From contig NZ_JAUZVZ010000028.1 of the NCBI RefSeq assembly GCF_030717845.1, positions 1-49,723 on the forward strand: a stretch of DNA of 49,723 nt, in the 5' to 3' direction. Below the pieces are notes generated by a model. It was not told where the DNA came from and searched no databases. It worked only from the letters and a program-made list of their open reading frames with translations. A program made the translations under genes and the position numbers. This stretch comes from Alkalimonas collagenimarina. Its GTDB lineage: Bacteria > Pseudomonadota > Gammaproteobacteria > Enterobacterales > Alteromonadaceae. Below, piece by piece: positions 15,869 to 22,989 of this stretch (position 1 is its first letter; every line of letters starts with the position of its first letter).

Positions 15869-16948
15869 ATGGCAGCAGAGTCAGACACCACCCGAGCTGG
15901 TGGCCGAAATAACAGCATCACCATCGGTGGTATTGAAATAAAACCGGGTGAGCGCCGCACCATTGATGTTAAAGGCAGTAAATTATACACCCATACACCA
16001 ATTTCAATGCCGGTTCAGGTGTTGTGTGGCCGTCAGCATGGCCCGGTATTGTTTGTCAGTGCCGCTATTCATGGCGATGAAATCAATGGTGTAGAAATTA
16101 TTCGTCGCCTGTTAAAAGTACCTGCATTAAAGAGGTTAAAAGGCACGTTGTTAGCTGTGCCTGTGGTTAACTTGCATGGCTTTATTAACCAAAGCCGGTA
16201 TTTACCAGATAGACGCGATTTAAATCGTAGCTTTCCGGGTTCGCAAAAAGGCTCATTGGCCGGTCGTTTGGCTCGCTTGTTTATGACGGAAATTGTTAAC
16301 CAATCGACGCATGGCATCGATTTGCATACCGGTGCCATTCACCGCTTTAATTTGCCACAAATACGAGCCAACCTGGATGATGACGAAACCATGCGGATGG
16401 CCAAAGCCTTTGGTACACCGGTGATTCTCAACTCGGAGCTCCGCGATGGTTCGCTACGTGAGGCCGCCAGTCAGAAACAGGTACCGATTTTGTTGTATGA
16501 GGCTGGAGAAGCGCTGCGCTTTGATGAGTTTTCTATTCGTGGCGGTGTCAATGGCATCATTCGTGTCATGCGTGAGCTAGGCATGCTGCCAACCTCGCGT
16601 AAAGCGGCACCGCCTGAGCCTGTGATGGCCCGCTCCAGTGCCTGGGTGCGAGCTCTGCAAAGTGGTATTTTCCGTGCTTTTGTCAGTGAAGGTGAGCGCG
16701 TGAGTAAAGATCAGACTCTGCTCGGCGTAGTGTCAGACCCTTTTGGTGAATCAGAGAAAGAGATATGGGCGCCGAGCAGTGGCATCGTGATAGGCTTACT
16801 GAAGTTACCGCTGGTGAATGAAGGCGACGCTGTCTATCACATTGCTCACTTTTACCGCACCGATATTGCTGCTGATCGGGTCGAAACCTATCAGGAAAGT
16901 CTGGATGCTGATGATTATCCGTATGCAGATCAAGGATTGGCCATTTAA
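15869..16948 (+). CDS. Succinylglutamate desuccinylase/aspartoacylase-family hydrolase
   Basis: A 359-residue M14-like zinc hydrolase. The zinc ligands are the His and Glu in AAIHGDEINGVEIIRRL (near residue 69) and the His in GIDLHTGAIHRF (near residue 150); LLYEAGEALRFDE near 211 carries the catalytic Glu region. A C-terminal beta-rich domain (from about 255) resembles the one in AstE/aspartoacylase relatives. The family removes acyl groups from amino acids or cuts peptide tails. Its start directly abuts the rimK stop (TAAATG). The context suggests a role in trimming or recycling the RimK product, which is not established. Confidence 0.85.
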   Translation: MAAESDTTRAGGRNNSITIGGIEIKPGERRTIDVKGSKLYTHTPISMPVQVLCGRQHGPVLFVSAAIHGDEINGVEIIRRLLKVPALKRLKGTLLAVPVVNLHGFINQSRYLPDRRDLNRSFPGSQKGSLAGRLARLFMTEIVNQSTHGIDLHTGAIHRFNLPQIRANLDDDETMRMAKAFGTPVILNSELRDGSLREAASQKQVPILLYEAGEALRFDEFSIRGGVNGIIRVMRELGMLPTSRKAAPPEPVMARSSAWVRALQSGIFRAFVSEGERVSKDQTLLGVVSDPFGESEKEIWAPSSGIVIGLLKLPLVNEGDAVYHIAHFYRTDIAADRVETYQESLDADDYPYADQGLAI

Positions 16949-17033
16949 CGGCGTTCGCTGCTATTTTAAACCCTTATGAGCGATCTGCATCTGCTGTCGC
17001 TGTGTTTTATTTTTATGAAGGAATGGAGTGATT

Positions 17034-17612
17034 ATGACGTTATTGATCGTAGGTTTAATCTTATTTCTGGGCATGCACTCAGTGTACATGCTGGCACCAT
17101 CAGTTCGATTGCAACTGATCAGTAAGCTTGGACCTCAGGGGTGGAAGGGGTTATACGCGCTTATTGCTTTGGTTGGCTTTGTGTTGCTGGTGCTGGGTTA
17201 TGCTGATGCCAGAGCAAGTACCACCCTAGTATGGCTGCCACCAAGCGGTATGGCGCATTTGACAGCATTGCTGACTCTGGTGGCGTTTATTTTTCTCATC
17301 GCTACCTACATTCCTGGTTCGAAGCTTAAAGCCAAAGTAGGGCACCCGATGTTACTCGCCACCAAAATCTGGGCCTTGGCGCATTTAGTCAGCAATGGCA
17401 CTTTGGTTGCAATGATTTTATTTGCTAGCTTTTTAATCTGGGCGGTTGCTGGCTTTGCTGTATCCAGACGTAAAGACCGGGCTGAAGGTGTTCAGCGCGT
17501 AGGCTATTGGAGCCGGGATGCCATCACTGTGGTGATTGCCTTGGTTGGCTATTGGTTGTTTGCCTTTCATTTGCATGAGCTGTTGATCGGTGTGAAACCA
17601 TTCGGCATGTAA
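17034..17612 (+). CDS. NnrU-family membrane protein
   Basis: About 192 residues, almost entirely membrane helices (five to six). The pattern FLGMHSVYMLAPSVRLQL at the N-terminus, HPMLLATKIWALAHLVSNG in the middle and HELLIGVKPFGM at the C-terminus are typical of NnrU, named after nitrite/nitric oxide metabolism loci; distant relatives include the isomerase Z-ISO. ATG at 17034 follows GGAG by 5 bp; a GTG two codons earlier is an alternative. No denitrification genes are nearby, so its role here is open. Confidence 0.82.
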   Translation: MTLLIVGLILFLGMHSVYMLAPSVRLQLISKLGPQGWKGLYALIALVGFVLLVLGYADARASTTLVWLPPSGMAHLTALLTLVAFIFLIATYIPGSKLKAKVGHPMLLATKIWALAHLVSNGTLVAMILFASFLIWAVAGFAVSRRKDRAEGVQRVGYWSRDAITVVIALVGYWLFAFHLHELLIGVKPFGM

Positions 17613-17669
17613 ATCGTTTCTGAGCTCAACGCATCCATGCTGAGAGTTGTATACGATGTGGAGACCGCT

Positions 17670-18053
17670 ATGAAAAAGTCTGAACAAGAATGGCAGCAAC
17701 AACTTAGTACTGAGCAATTTCGTGTGACTCGCTTAAAAGGCACTGAAGCGCCTTTTAGCGGGGACTTGCTGTACCATGAAGAGCAGGGCAGTTATCACTG
17801 CGTTTGCTGTGGTCAGCATTTATTTGATTCCGGCACCAAGTTTGATGCTGGTTGCGGCTGGCCATCGTTCTACCAGTCGATAGCCAGTCAGGTGCGCTAT
17901 GTCACCGATAGCAGTCATGGTATGCAACGTACTGAAATACTCTGCGCTAATTGCGATGCTCACCTGGGGCATGTATTTGATGATGGCCCCGCACCAACAG
18001 GGCAGCGTTACTGTGTGAACTCGGTGTCGTTGCGTTTCAAAAAGGATGAATAA
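17670..18053 (+). CDS. msrB: Peptide methionine (R)-S-oxide reductase MsrB
   Basis: A 127-residue MsrB. The two zinc-binding CxxC pairs are visible in [19 protein letters not shown] and [18 protein letters not shown], and the catalytic cysteine in [12 protein letters not shown] near the end. [11 protein letters not shown] is the substrate-binding block. It reduces methionine-R-sulfoxide in proteins using thioredoxin. I chose the ATG at 17670 because [12 protein letters not shown] matches the usual N-terminus and the upstream 11 codons are out of family. Confidence 0.95.
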   Translation: MKKSEQEWQQQLSTEQFRVTRLKGTEAPFSGDLLYHEEQGSYHCVCCGQHLFDSGTKFDAGCGWPSFYQSIASQVRYVTDSSHGMQRTEILCANCDAHLGHVFDDGPAPTGQRYCVNSVSLRFKKDE

Positions 18054-18097
18054 GACGCATTCTTCGGCATGATAGTGGAAATAAAAGCTGTAAGTGT

Positions 18098-18151
18098 TGT
18101 GGTAGGGTTTCAGTTTCTATTACAATAAGCCGCCGTCTGGAGGCAGGCGGC
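18098..18151 (+). promoter_or_regulatory. Putative promoter and GC hairpin before the GAPDH gene
   Basis: TTGTGG followed after 18 bp by TACAAT (about 18122-18127) is a possible sigma-70 promoter. Directly downstream GCCGCC (18129-18134) pairs with GGCGGC (18146-18151), so the transcript would start at or just after a stable hairpin. No clear HexR palindrome is present; only one half-like ATTACA was seen. Confidence 0.35.
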
Positions 18152-18205
18152 CTCTGTACCTGATCATTAACCACATTCAGCATACTGAAGTTAAAAGGCC
18201 GAACT

Positions 18206-19657
18206 ATGACCCTATCTCACGAAGAACAGTACCAGAAGAGCTGGCAGGAACGCCAGGAATTCGCCGAAAACATGCAACCATTGATTGGTCGCTTGTACCG
18301 CAACAAAGGCATTGAAGTTGTGGTGTACGGCAAACCTCTGGTTAATGCCGATACCATTGAGCTGATCAAAGCGCACAAGATGGTCGAGCGTTTTGAAGGA
18401 CAAAAGCTCCGTTTGCGGGAAAGTTACCCAATTTTAGAAGCCCTTAGTCAGATGAATCTGGCTCCTGGCCGTATCGATGTCGGTAAACTGGCCTATGCCT
18501 ATCAGTACAAAAACTCCTCCAATGGAGCCAGCCTGCAAGACTATTTAAACCGTGAGTTAGCCGACCTGCTTGATCATGAAGATCAGGTGAAGCCTACCGA
18601 TGTGGTGTTGTATGGTTTTGGCCGGATCGGTCGCTTATTAGCCCGCCTGATGTTAGAGCGCTCTGGCCCCAGCAGCAAGCTGCGCTTGCGTGCTATTGTG
18701 GTGCGTGGAGGCAAAGAGGGTGACTTAGAGAAACGTGCCAGTCTGCTGCGCCGTGACTCCATCCATGGGCTCTTTAATGGCAGCATCACTGTTGATCATG
18801 AGAATCAAGGCATCAAAGCCAATGGTACCTTTATCAAGGTGATTTATGCCAATTCGCCTGCCGATGTCGATTACACTCAGTATGGCATTCAAGATGCGTT
18901 GGTGGTGGACAACACCGGGGTATGGAAAGACGACAAAGCCTTAGCGATTCACTTCGAATCGAAAGGCACCGCAAAGGTATTGTTGACTGCACCTGCTAAA
19001 GGTGAGGTACCGAACGTGGTGTATGGTGTAAACCATAGCATGATCTTGCCTGAGCAGAAAATTGTCTCAGCAGCCAGCTGTACCACCAATGCCATTACAC
19101 CGGTATTAAAGGCTTTGAATGATGAGTATGGCATTCGCAATGGCCACGTTGAAACGGTGCATTCTTATACCAACGATCAAAACCTGATTGATAACTTCCA
19201 TAAAGCCGATCGTCGTGGCCGCGCTGCGCCATTAAATATGGTCATCACTGAAACTGGTGCTGCCAGTGCAGTGGCAAAAGCGTTGCCGGAGTTGGCAGGG
19301 AAATTAACAGGTAATGCCATCCGGGTTCCTACACCTAATGTCTCTTTGGCCATCCTGTCATTAAACCTGAATAAAGCAACGGACCGCGACGAGCTCAATG
19401 GTTACTTGCAGAAAACTGCGTTGTTTTCTGACTTGCAGGATCAGATTGATTACTCCAGCTCCACTGAGGTTGTCTCGTCTGATCTGGTGGGCTCGCGTTA
19501 TGCTGGTGTGGTTGATTCACAAGCGACCATTGTCGATGGCGATCGCTGTGTCTTGTACGTCTGGTATGACAATGAGTTTGGCTACAGCGTGCAAGTGACA
19601 CGCGTGATGAACGAAATGGCAGGTATCAAGTACCCAACCTTGCCGTTAAGCCGTTAA
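18206..19657 (+). CDS. Glyceraldehyde-3-phosphate dehydrogenase, long form
   Basis: A 483-residue GAPDH, about 150 residues longer than the classical enzyme. An N-terminal helical extension (residues 1-125) precedes the NAD-binding VVLYGFGRIGRLLARLMLE near residue 132. The catalytic cysteine is in SAASCTTNAITPVLKAL near residue 293, and HSYTNDQNLIDNFHK and WYDNEFGYSVQVTRVMNEM complete the catalytic domain. This long form is known from Vibrio and Shewanella relatives. It interconverts glyceraldehyde-3-phosphate and 1,3-bisphosphoglycerate and would connect the Entner-Doudoroff pathway with lower glycolysis. A perfect terminator follows at 19681. Confidence 0.93.
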   Translation: MTLSHEEQYQKSWQERQEFAENMQPLIGRLYRNKGIEVVVYGKPLVNADTIELIKAHKMVERFEGQKLRLRESYPILEALSQMNLAPGRIDVGKLAYAYQYKNSSNGASLQDYLNRELADLLDHEDQVKPTDVVLYGFGRIGRLLARLMLERSGPSSKLRLRAIVVRGGKEGDLEKRASLLRRDSIHGLFNGSITVDHENQGIKANGTFIKVIYANSPADVDYTQYGIQDALVVDNTGVWKDDKALAIHFESKGTAKVLLTAPAKGEVPNVVYGVNHSMILPEQKIVSAASCTTNAITPVLKALNDEYGIRNGHVETVHSYTNDQNLIDNFHKADRRGRAAPLNMVITETGAASAVAKALPELAGKLTGNAIRVPTPNVSLAILSLNLNKATDRDELNGYLQKTALFSDLQDQIDYSSSTEVVSSDLVGSRYAGVVDSQATIVDGDRCVLYVWYDNEFGYSVQVTRVMNEMAGIKYPTLPLSR

Positions 19658-19680
19658 GTAAGACAAGGCTACAGCCAGCG

Positions 19681-19709
19681 AACCCCAGCTTAAAAAACTG
19701 GGGTTTTTT
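19681..19709 (+). terminator. Rho-independent terminator of the GAPDH gene
   Basis: AACCCCAG (19681-19688) pairs with CTGGGGTT (19698-19705), followed by a T-run to 19709. Confidence 0.9.
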
Positions 19710-20010
19710 ATTGTTTCGCTCAACCAGGATTGGTTAAGTGCAGGCGATATCAACCTTTAGTGCACAGGGTAGAGGATCCGATTGCTGTGCGTCTGCAACT
19801 TGCATTCCGTTTTCGGCCTCTATTTGATGCAAAAAATGAGTAGATTCTTTTTTCTGTAATTCTTCTGTCACATCAGCCTGTTAGTGGTGATAGGGGAAAT
19901 AACCATTAAAATACAGTTGAACCTTTGCAGGATCTCCCCTATCTATTAATGGCGGACTGAATAAATTTATTCAGTGTTGTCATCAAAAAATGATTGAGGA
20001 AGACTGCCGT
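19710..20010 (+). promoter_or_regulatory. rmf upstream region with structured leader elements
   Basis: No gene is seen between the GAPDH terminator and rmf. The proximal part is highly structured. GATAGGGGA (19889-19897) is complementary to TCCCCTATC (19935-19943), and CCATTAA (19903-19909) to TTAATGG (19946-19952), in interleaved order. ACTGAATAAATTTATTCAGT (19956-19975) is a perfect 20-bp palindrome 35 bp before the rmf start. These may be operators or, if transcribed, alternative RNA structures; conserved leader structure has been described for rmf in Pseudomonas. Confidence 0.5.
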
Positions 20011-20193
20011 ATGAAAAGACAAAAACGTGATCGTCTTGAGCGTGCTCATGCACAAGGTTATCGGGCTGGTGTCACTGGCCGTTCTAAAGAAATTTGTCCC
20101 TATCAAAATCTCGATATTCGCTCCCAGTGGTTAGGAGGCTGGCGTGAAGCCATGGAAGACCGTGGTGGTGGCCTCTTTAATAAGGCAATGTAA
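20011..20193 (+). CDS. rmf: Ribosome modulation factor Rmf
   Basis: A 60-residue basic protein almost identical in layout to E. coli Rmf: MKRQKRDRLERAHAQGYRAG at the start, then GRSKEICPYQ and RSQWLGGWREAMEDR. Rmf binds the ribosome in stationary phase and drives 70S dimerisation to inactive 100S particles. The ATG at 20011 matches the family start, with GAGGA 10 bp upstream; an in-frame ATG at 19990 would add seven non-family residues. It neighbours fabA as in E. coli, in convergent orientation, with a shared hairpin between them. Confidence 0.97.
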   Translation: MKRQKRDRLERAHAQGYRAGVTGRSKEICPYQNLDIRSQWLGGWREAMEDRGGGLFNKAM

Positions 20194-20220
20194 GTCAAAC
20201 CAAATCGTTTCATAGAGAAA

Positions 20221-20242
20221 CAAGCCCCGTAAACGGGGCTTG
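20221..20242. terminator. Bidirectional terminator between rmf and fabA
   Basis: CAAGCCCCGT (20221-20230) pairs with ACGGGGCTTG (20233-20242) around AA. It lies between two convergent genes and could end both; the minus strand continues with TTTCTC. Confidence 0.75.
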
Positions 20243-20299
20243 TTGCGTTAAAAACTGCGTTAAAAGCGGATTTCTTTCAGTAGCTGAAACTTCGAAGCA

Positions 20300-20827
20300 C
20301 TAGAAGCTGCTGGTATCGGTAAATAAGCCTACTTTTAAATCTTTTGCAGTATAAATTTCCCGTCCATCGACACTGACCGAGCCATCACCAATGCCCATAT
20401 AAAGTTTGCGCTTGATGACCCGTTTCATGTTGATGCGGTAGGTCACTTTTTTAGCGGTGGGTAAGATCTGGCCAGTAAACTTCACTTCACCTACACCCAA
20501 AGCCCGACCTTTACCAGGCCCGCCACAACAGCCTAAAAAGAAGCCTACCAGTTGCCACATCGCATCCAGACCTAAACAGCCAGGCATGACCGGGTCGCCT
20601 TGAAAATGGCAAGCAAAAAACCAAAGTTCTGGTGTGATATCAAGCTCAGCGATAATCTCGCCTTTACCGAACTCGCCACCTTCCTCAGAAATATGTAAAA
20701 TGCGATCCATCATCAGCATCTGATCGATAGGGAGTTGGCTGTTGCCTGGTCCAAATAACTCACCACGGCCGCAGGCGATTAAATCTTCTTTTGTAAAGCT
20801 ATTCTTCATCATGTATGTTGAATCCAT
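20300..20827 (-). CDS. fabA: 3-hydroxydecanoyl-ACP dehydratase/isomerase FabA
   Basis: A 175-residue hotdog-fold enzyme. [16 protein letters not shown] near the start, [20 protein letters not shown] (catalytic His near residue 75 and Asp near 89) and [20 protein letters not shown] are the diagnostic blocks. FabA dehydrates 3-hydroxydecanoyl-ACP and isomerises the trans-2 to the cis-3 double bond, the entry to anaerobic unsaturated fatty acid synthesis with FabB. The start at 20827 gives three residues more than E. coli; internal Met codons at 20812 and 20809 are alternatives, and none has a clear ribosome binding site. Confidence 0.97.
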   Translation of the reverse strand: MDSTYMMKNSFTKEDLIACGRGELFGPGNSQLPIDQMLMMDRILHISEEGGEFGKGEIIAELDITPELWFFACHFQGDPVMPGCLGLDAMWQLVGFFLGCCGGPGKGRALGVGEVKFTGQILPTAKKVTYRINMKRVIKRKLYMGIGDGSVSVDGREIYTAKDLKVGLFTDTSSF

Positions 20828-20957
20828 TTATACGACTATCACTATTTTCTCTGGGGGAGCTTAGCGAACAGTTGTACGCCAAGCAAGTCCGATTAGTGAA
20901 AAACACGAGAATTTCAGCCATGTATTCTACCATTGCAGCAGGTTCAAGAGGTGCCGG

Positions 20958-21215
20958 ATGAATGATCACGACAAACAAGCACTCAGCAATGCCGAAAAAC
21001 AACGCCGCTATCGAGAGCGTCAAAAAGAAGCCGGCAAAAAGGAATTGCGGGGCTACTTAACGGCCGAAGCGATGGCTTGCTATCAGGACATTCAGGACAA
21101 AACCGATTGGAATGATAGCACCATTGTCAGCAATGCCATTCGACTGATGTATGCGGCGCATAAGTGTGGTCAGGTTGGTTTGCTAAACGCATGGTTACGC
21201 GAACACGACCGCTAA
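20958..21215 (+). CDS. Hypothetical protein with basic N-terminus and RHH-like helices
   Basis: An 85-residue protein. The first 30 residues are strongly basic (EKQRRYRERQKEAGKKELRG), followed by TAEAMACYQDIQDKTDWNDSTIVSNAIRLMYAAHKCG, which resembles the helix pair of ribbon-helix-helix proteins. It could bind nucleic acid. It is divergent from fabA and may regulate it or nothing nearby; that is speculation. Start ATG follows GGTGCCGG, a weak binding site. Confidence 0.65.
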   Translation: MNDHDKQALSNAEKQRRYRERQKEAGKKELRGYLTAEAMACYQDIQDKTDWNDSTIVSNAIRLMYAAHKCGQVGLLNAWLREHDR

Positions 21216-21301
21216 ACAAATCAATTGACTCTTACAGTCGTATGTCTTGTCCTTTATAATGCTATTGAACCGAGCAATTTTACTGAGCAAAGCAGGCAGC
21301 T

Positions 21302-22159
21302 ATGATTTTATTTGTACGCGATCTAACGGTCATCGATTTTTCTTATTTATGTGCTGAGCGTGGTTTGTTGGGTGAAAGCCTGATTGTCGATGTTGAGCTA
21401 CACGGTGATCTGGATGAGACCTCGATGGTGTTTGATTTTGGTCTGGTGAAAAAAGTCATCAAGCAGGCCATCGATCAAAGCATTGATCACGCACTGGCTA
21501 TTCCGGTGCAGTATGCTGGTTGCCAATTAGTTGAAGCAAGCGATCATTTAGCGGTGCACTTCAGCAGTGAGCGTGGGATGATCCAAGTGGCGGCGCCGCA
21601 CAGTGCTTTTGCGCAATTGCAGGCTGAACAAATCAACATCGACTCTATTGATGCTTATTTACAACAGCAATTGCAAGGACGTCTGCCGGACAATGTACAA
21701 GCCATTCATTTTACCTTGCGTCCGGAGCAGAGTCAGGGCTTCTATTACCATTACAGTCATGGATTAAAGAAACACGATGGCAATTGCCAACGCATCGCGC
21801 ATGGCCATCGCTCCACCATTCAGATCTACCAGGATGGCATGCTATCACCACGTTTAAATAAGTTATGGGCTGAACGTTGGCAAGATATTTATTTGGTCAC
21901 TGCCGAAGATCGGTGCCAGCCTGATCAGCTGCAATGGTTAACTGCCACAGAGTCGTCACTGTGTTCACAGTATCAAGCACAGCAAGGGCATTTTGAGATC
22001 AGCTTGCCTGCTGAGCACTGCGAAACGATCCCTTGCGATACCACGGTGGAATGCCTGGCTGATTATATTGCGACTGAATTAAAACAATTAGATCCTGCAC
22101 ATCAATACAAGGTGGTTGCTTATGAAGGGGTGGGTAAAGGCGCTATTGCTAGCGCTTAG
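21302..22159 (+). CDS. 6-pyruvoyl-tetrahydropterin synthase/QueD-superfamily protein, duplicated
   Basis: A 285-residue protein, about twice the size of QueD. The N-terminal half (LFVRDLTVIDFSYLCAERG, LVKKVIKQAIDQSIDHA) reads as one tunnelling-fold unit without the zinc histidines. The second half contains YYHYSHGLKKHDGNCQRIAH and HGHRSTIQIYQDG (residues about 150-180), with the His positions of a PTPS-type zinc site and a Cys equivalent to the catalytic one. Related proteins are 6-carboxytetrahydropterin synthase-like, but the exact substrate is unknown. The M23 gene starts within its last codons, so the two are probably co-translated. Confidence 0.8.
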   Translation: MILFVRDLTVIDFSYLCAERGLLGESLIVDVELHGDLDETSMVFDFGLVKKVIKQAIDQSIDHALAIPVQYAGCQLVEASDHLAVHFSSERGMIQVAAPHSAFAQLQAEQINIDSIDAYLQQQLQGRLPDNVQAIHFTLRPEQSQGFYYHYSHGLKKHDGNCQRIAHGHRSTIQIYQDGMLSPRLNKLWAERWQDIYLVTAEDRCQPDQLQWLTATESSLCSQYQAQQGHFEISLPAEHCETIPCDTTVECLADYIATELKQLDPAHQYKVVAYEGVGKGAIASA

Positions 22160-22988
22160 TGTTCTTGCAGCACCAAGCTATAGCGCAAGCGATAGCCCAA
22201 GTACGAGCGAGCAAGCCATTATGGATGCCGGCATCGAGCTGTTCGGGACGCTGACACAAGGTAGCTTGATCCGAGGTAGAGCAACTGCCGGTAGTCAGAT
22301 TTGGTTTAATGATCAACCACTATCCGTTGCACCAGACGGCCAGTTTGTCTTTGGTATTGGTCGCGATGCCGATTTGGAGCATCAGCTTAAGGTAAAGAGC
22401 GCTGCCGGCAAAAAAACCGTGCCGCTGCAATTTACCGCCCGCAGCTATGATATTCAATACGTTGAAGGGGTAGCACAGCGTTATGTATCGCCTCCCGCTG
22501 AGGTGCTGGCACGTATTCGTCAAGACAGTGTCGACGTTCGTCAAGCTCGTAGCGTGCAATCAGAGTTAACTTACGCGTTTGCACAACCGGTCTGGCCTGC
22601 TTATGGTCGCATCAGCGGTGTCTACGGTAGCCAGCGCGTCTTTAACGGGGAGCCAAGAAATCCTCACTTTGGTCTGGATATCGCTGCACCAACCGGCTCT
22701 CCGGTATACGCGCCATTGCCCGGGGTGGTGACCTTGGTGAAAGACTTGTATTACTCTGGCTTGACCATCATTCTTGATCACGGCTACGGCGTCAGTTCGA
22801 CCTTAATGCACCTGGATGCATTTCATGTCGAGCTTGGCGACAAGGTCGGGCAGGGCCAGCTGGTTGCCGATATGGGAGCAACGGGCCGGGTGACTGGCCC
22901 GCATCTGGATTGGCGCATCAACTGGTACCAGGAGCGGCTCGACCCGGCTTTACTGATGCCAGAAGACGCACCGCCAGCTCAACCCTGA
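22122..22988 (+). CDS. Secreted M23 (LytM-type) metallopeptidase
   Basis: About 288 residues with a signal peptide (GWVKALLLALSVLAAPSYSAS). The C-terminal LytM domain shows YGRISGVYGSQRVF, the first zinc motif in NPHFGLDIAAPTGSPVYAP (H-x3-D) and the second in TGRVTGPHLDWRINW (H-x-D in place of the common H-x-H). It would cut peptidoglycan cross-links or act as an amidase activator. The start at ATG 22122 overlaps the upstream PTPS-like gene by 38 bp; a TTG two codons earlier is an alternative. Confidence 0.9.
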   Translation: MKGWVKALLLALSVLAAPSYSASDSPSTSEQAIMDAGIELFGTLTQGSLIRGRATAGSQIWFNDQPLSVAPDGQFVFGIGRDADLEHQLKVKSAAGKKTVPLQFTARSYDIQYVEGVAQRYVSPPAEVLARIRQDSVDVRQARSVQSELTYAFAQPVWPAYGRISGVYGSQRVFNGEPRNPHFGLDIAAPTGSPVYAPLPGVVTLVKDLYYSGLTIILDHGYGVSSTLMHLDAFHVELGDKVGQGQLVADMGATGRVTGPHLDWRINWYQERLDPALLMPEDAPPAQP

Positions 22989-22989
22989 T

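Noticed and set aside
18110-18126. HexR operator before the GAPDH gene
   Set aside because: Only one arm (ATTACA) is present; the other half does not match.
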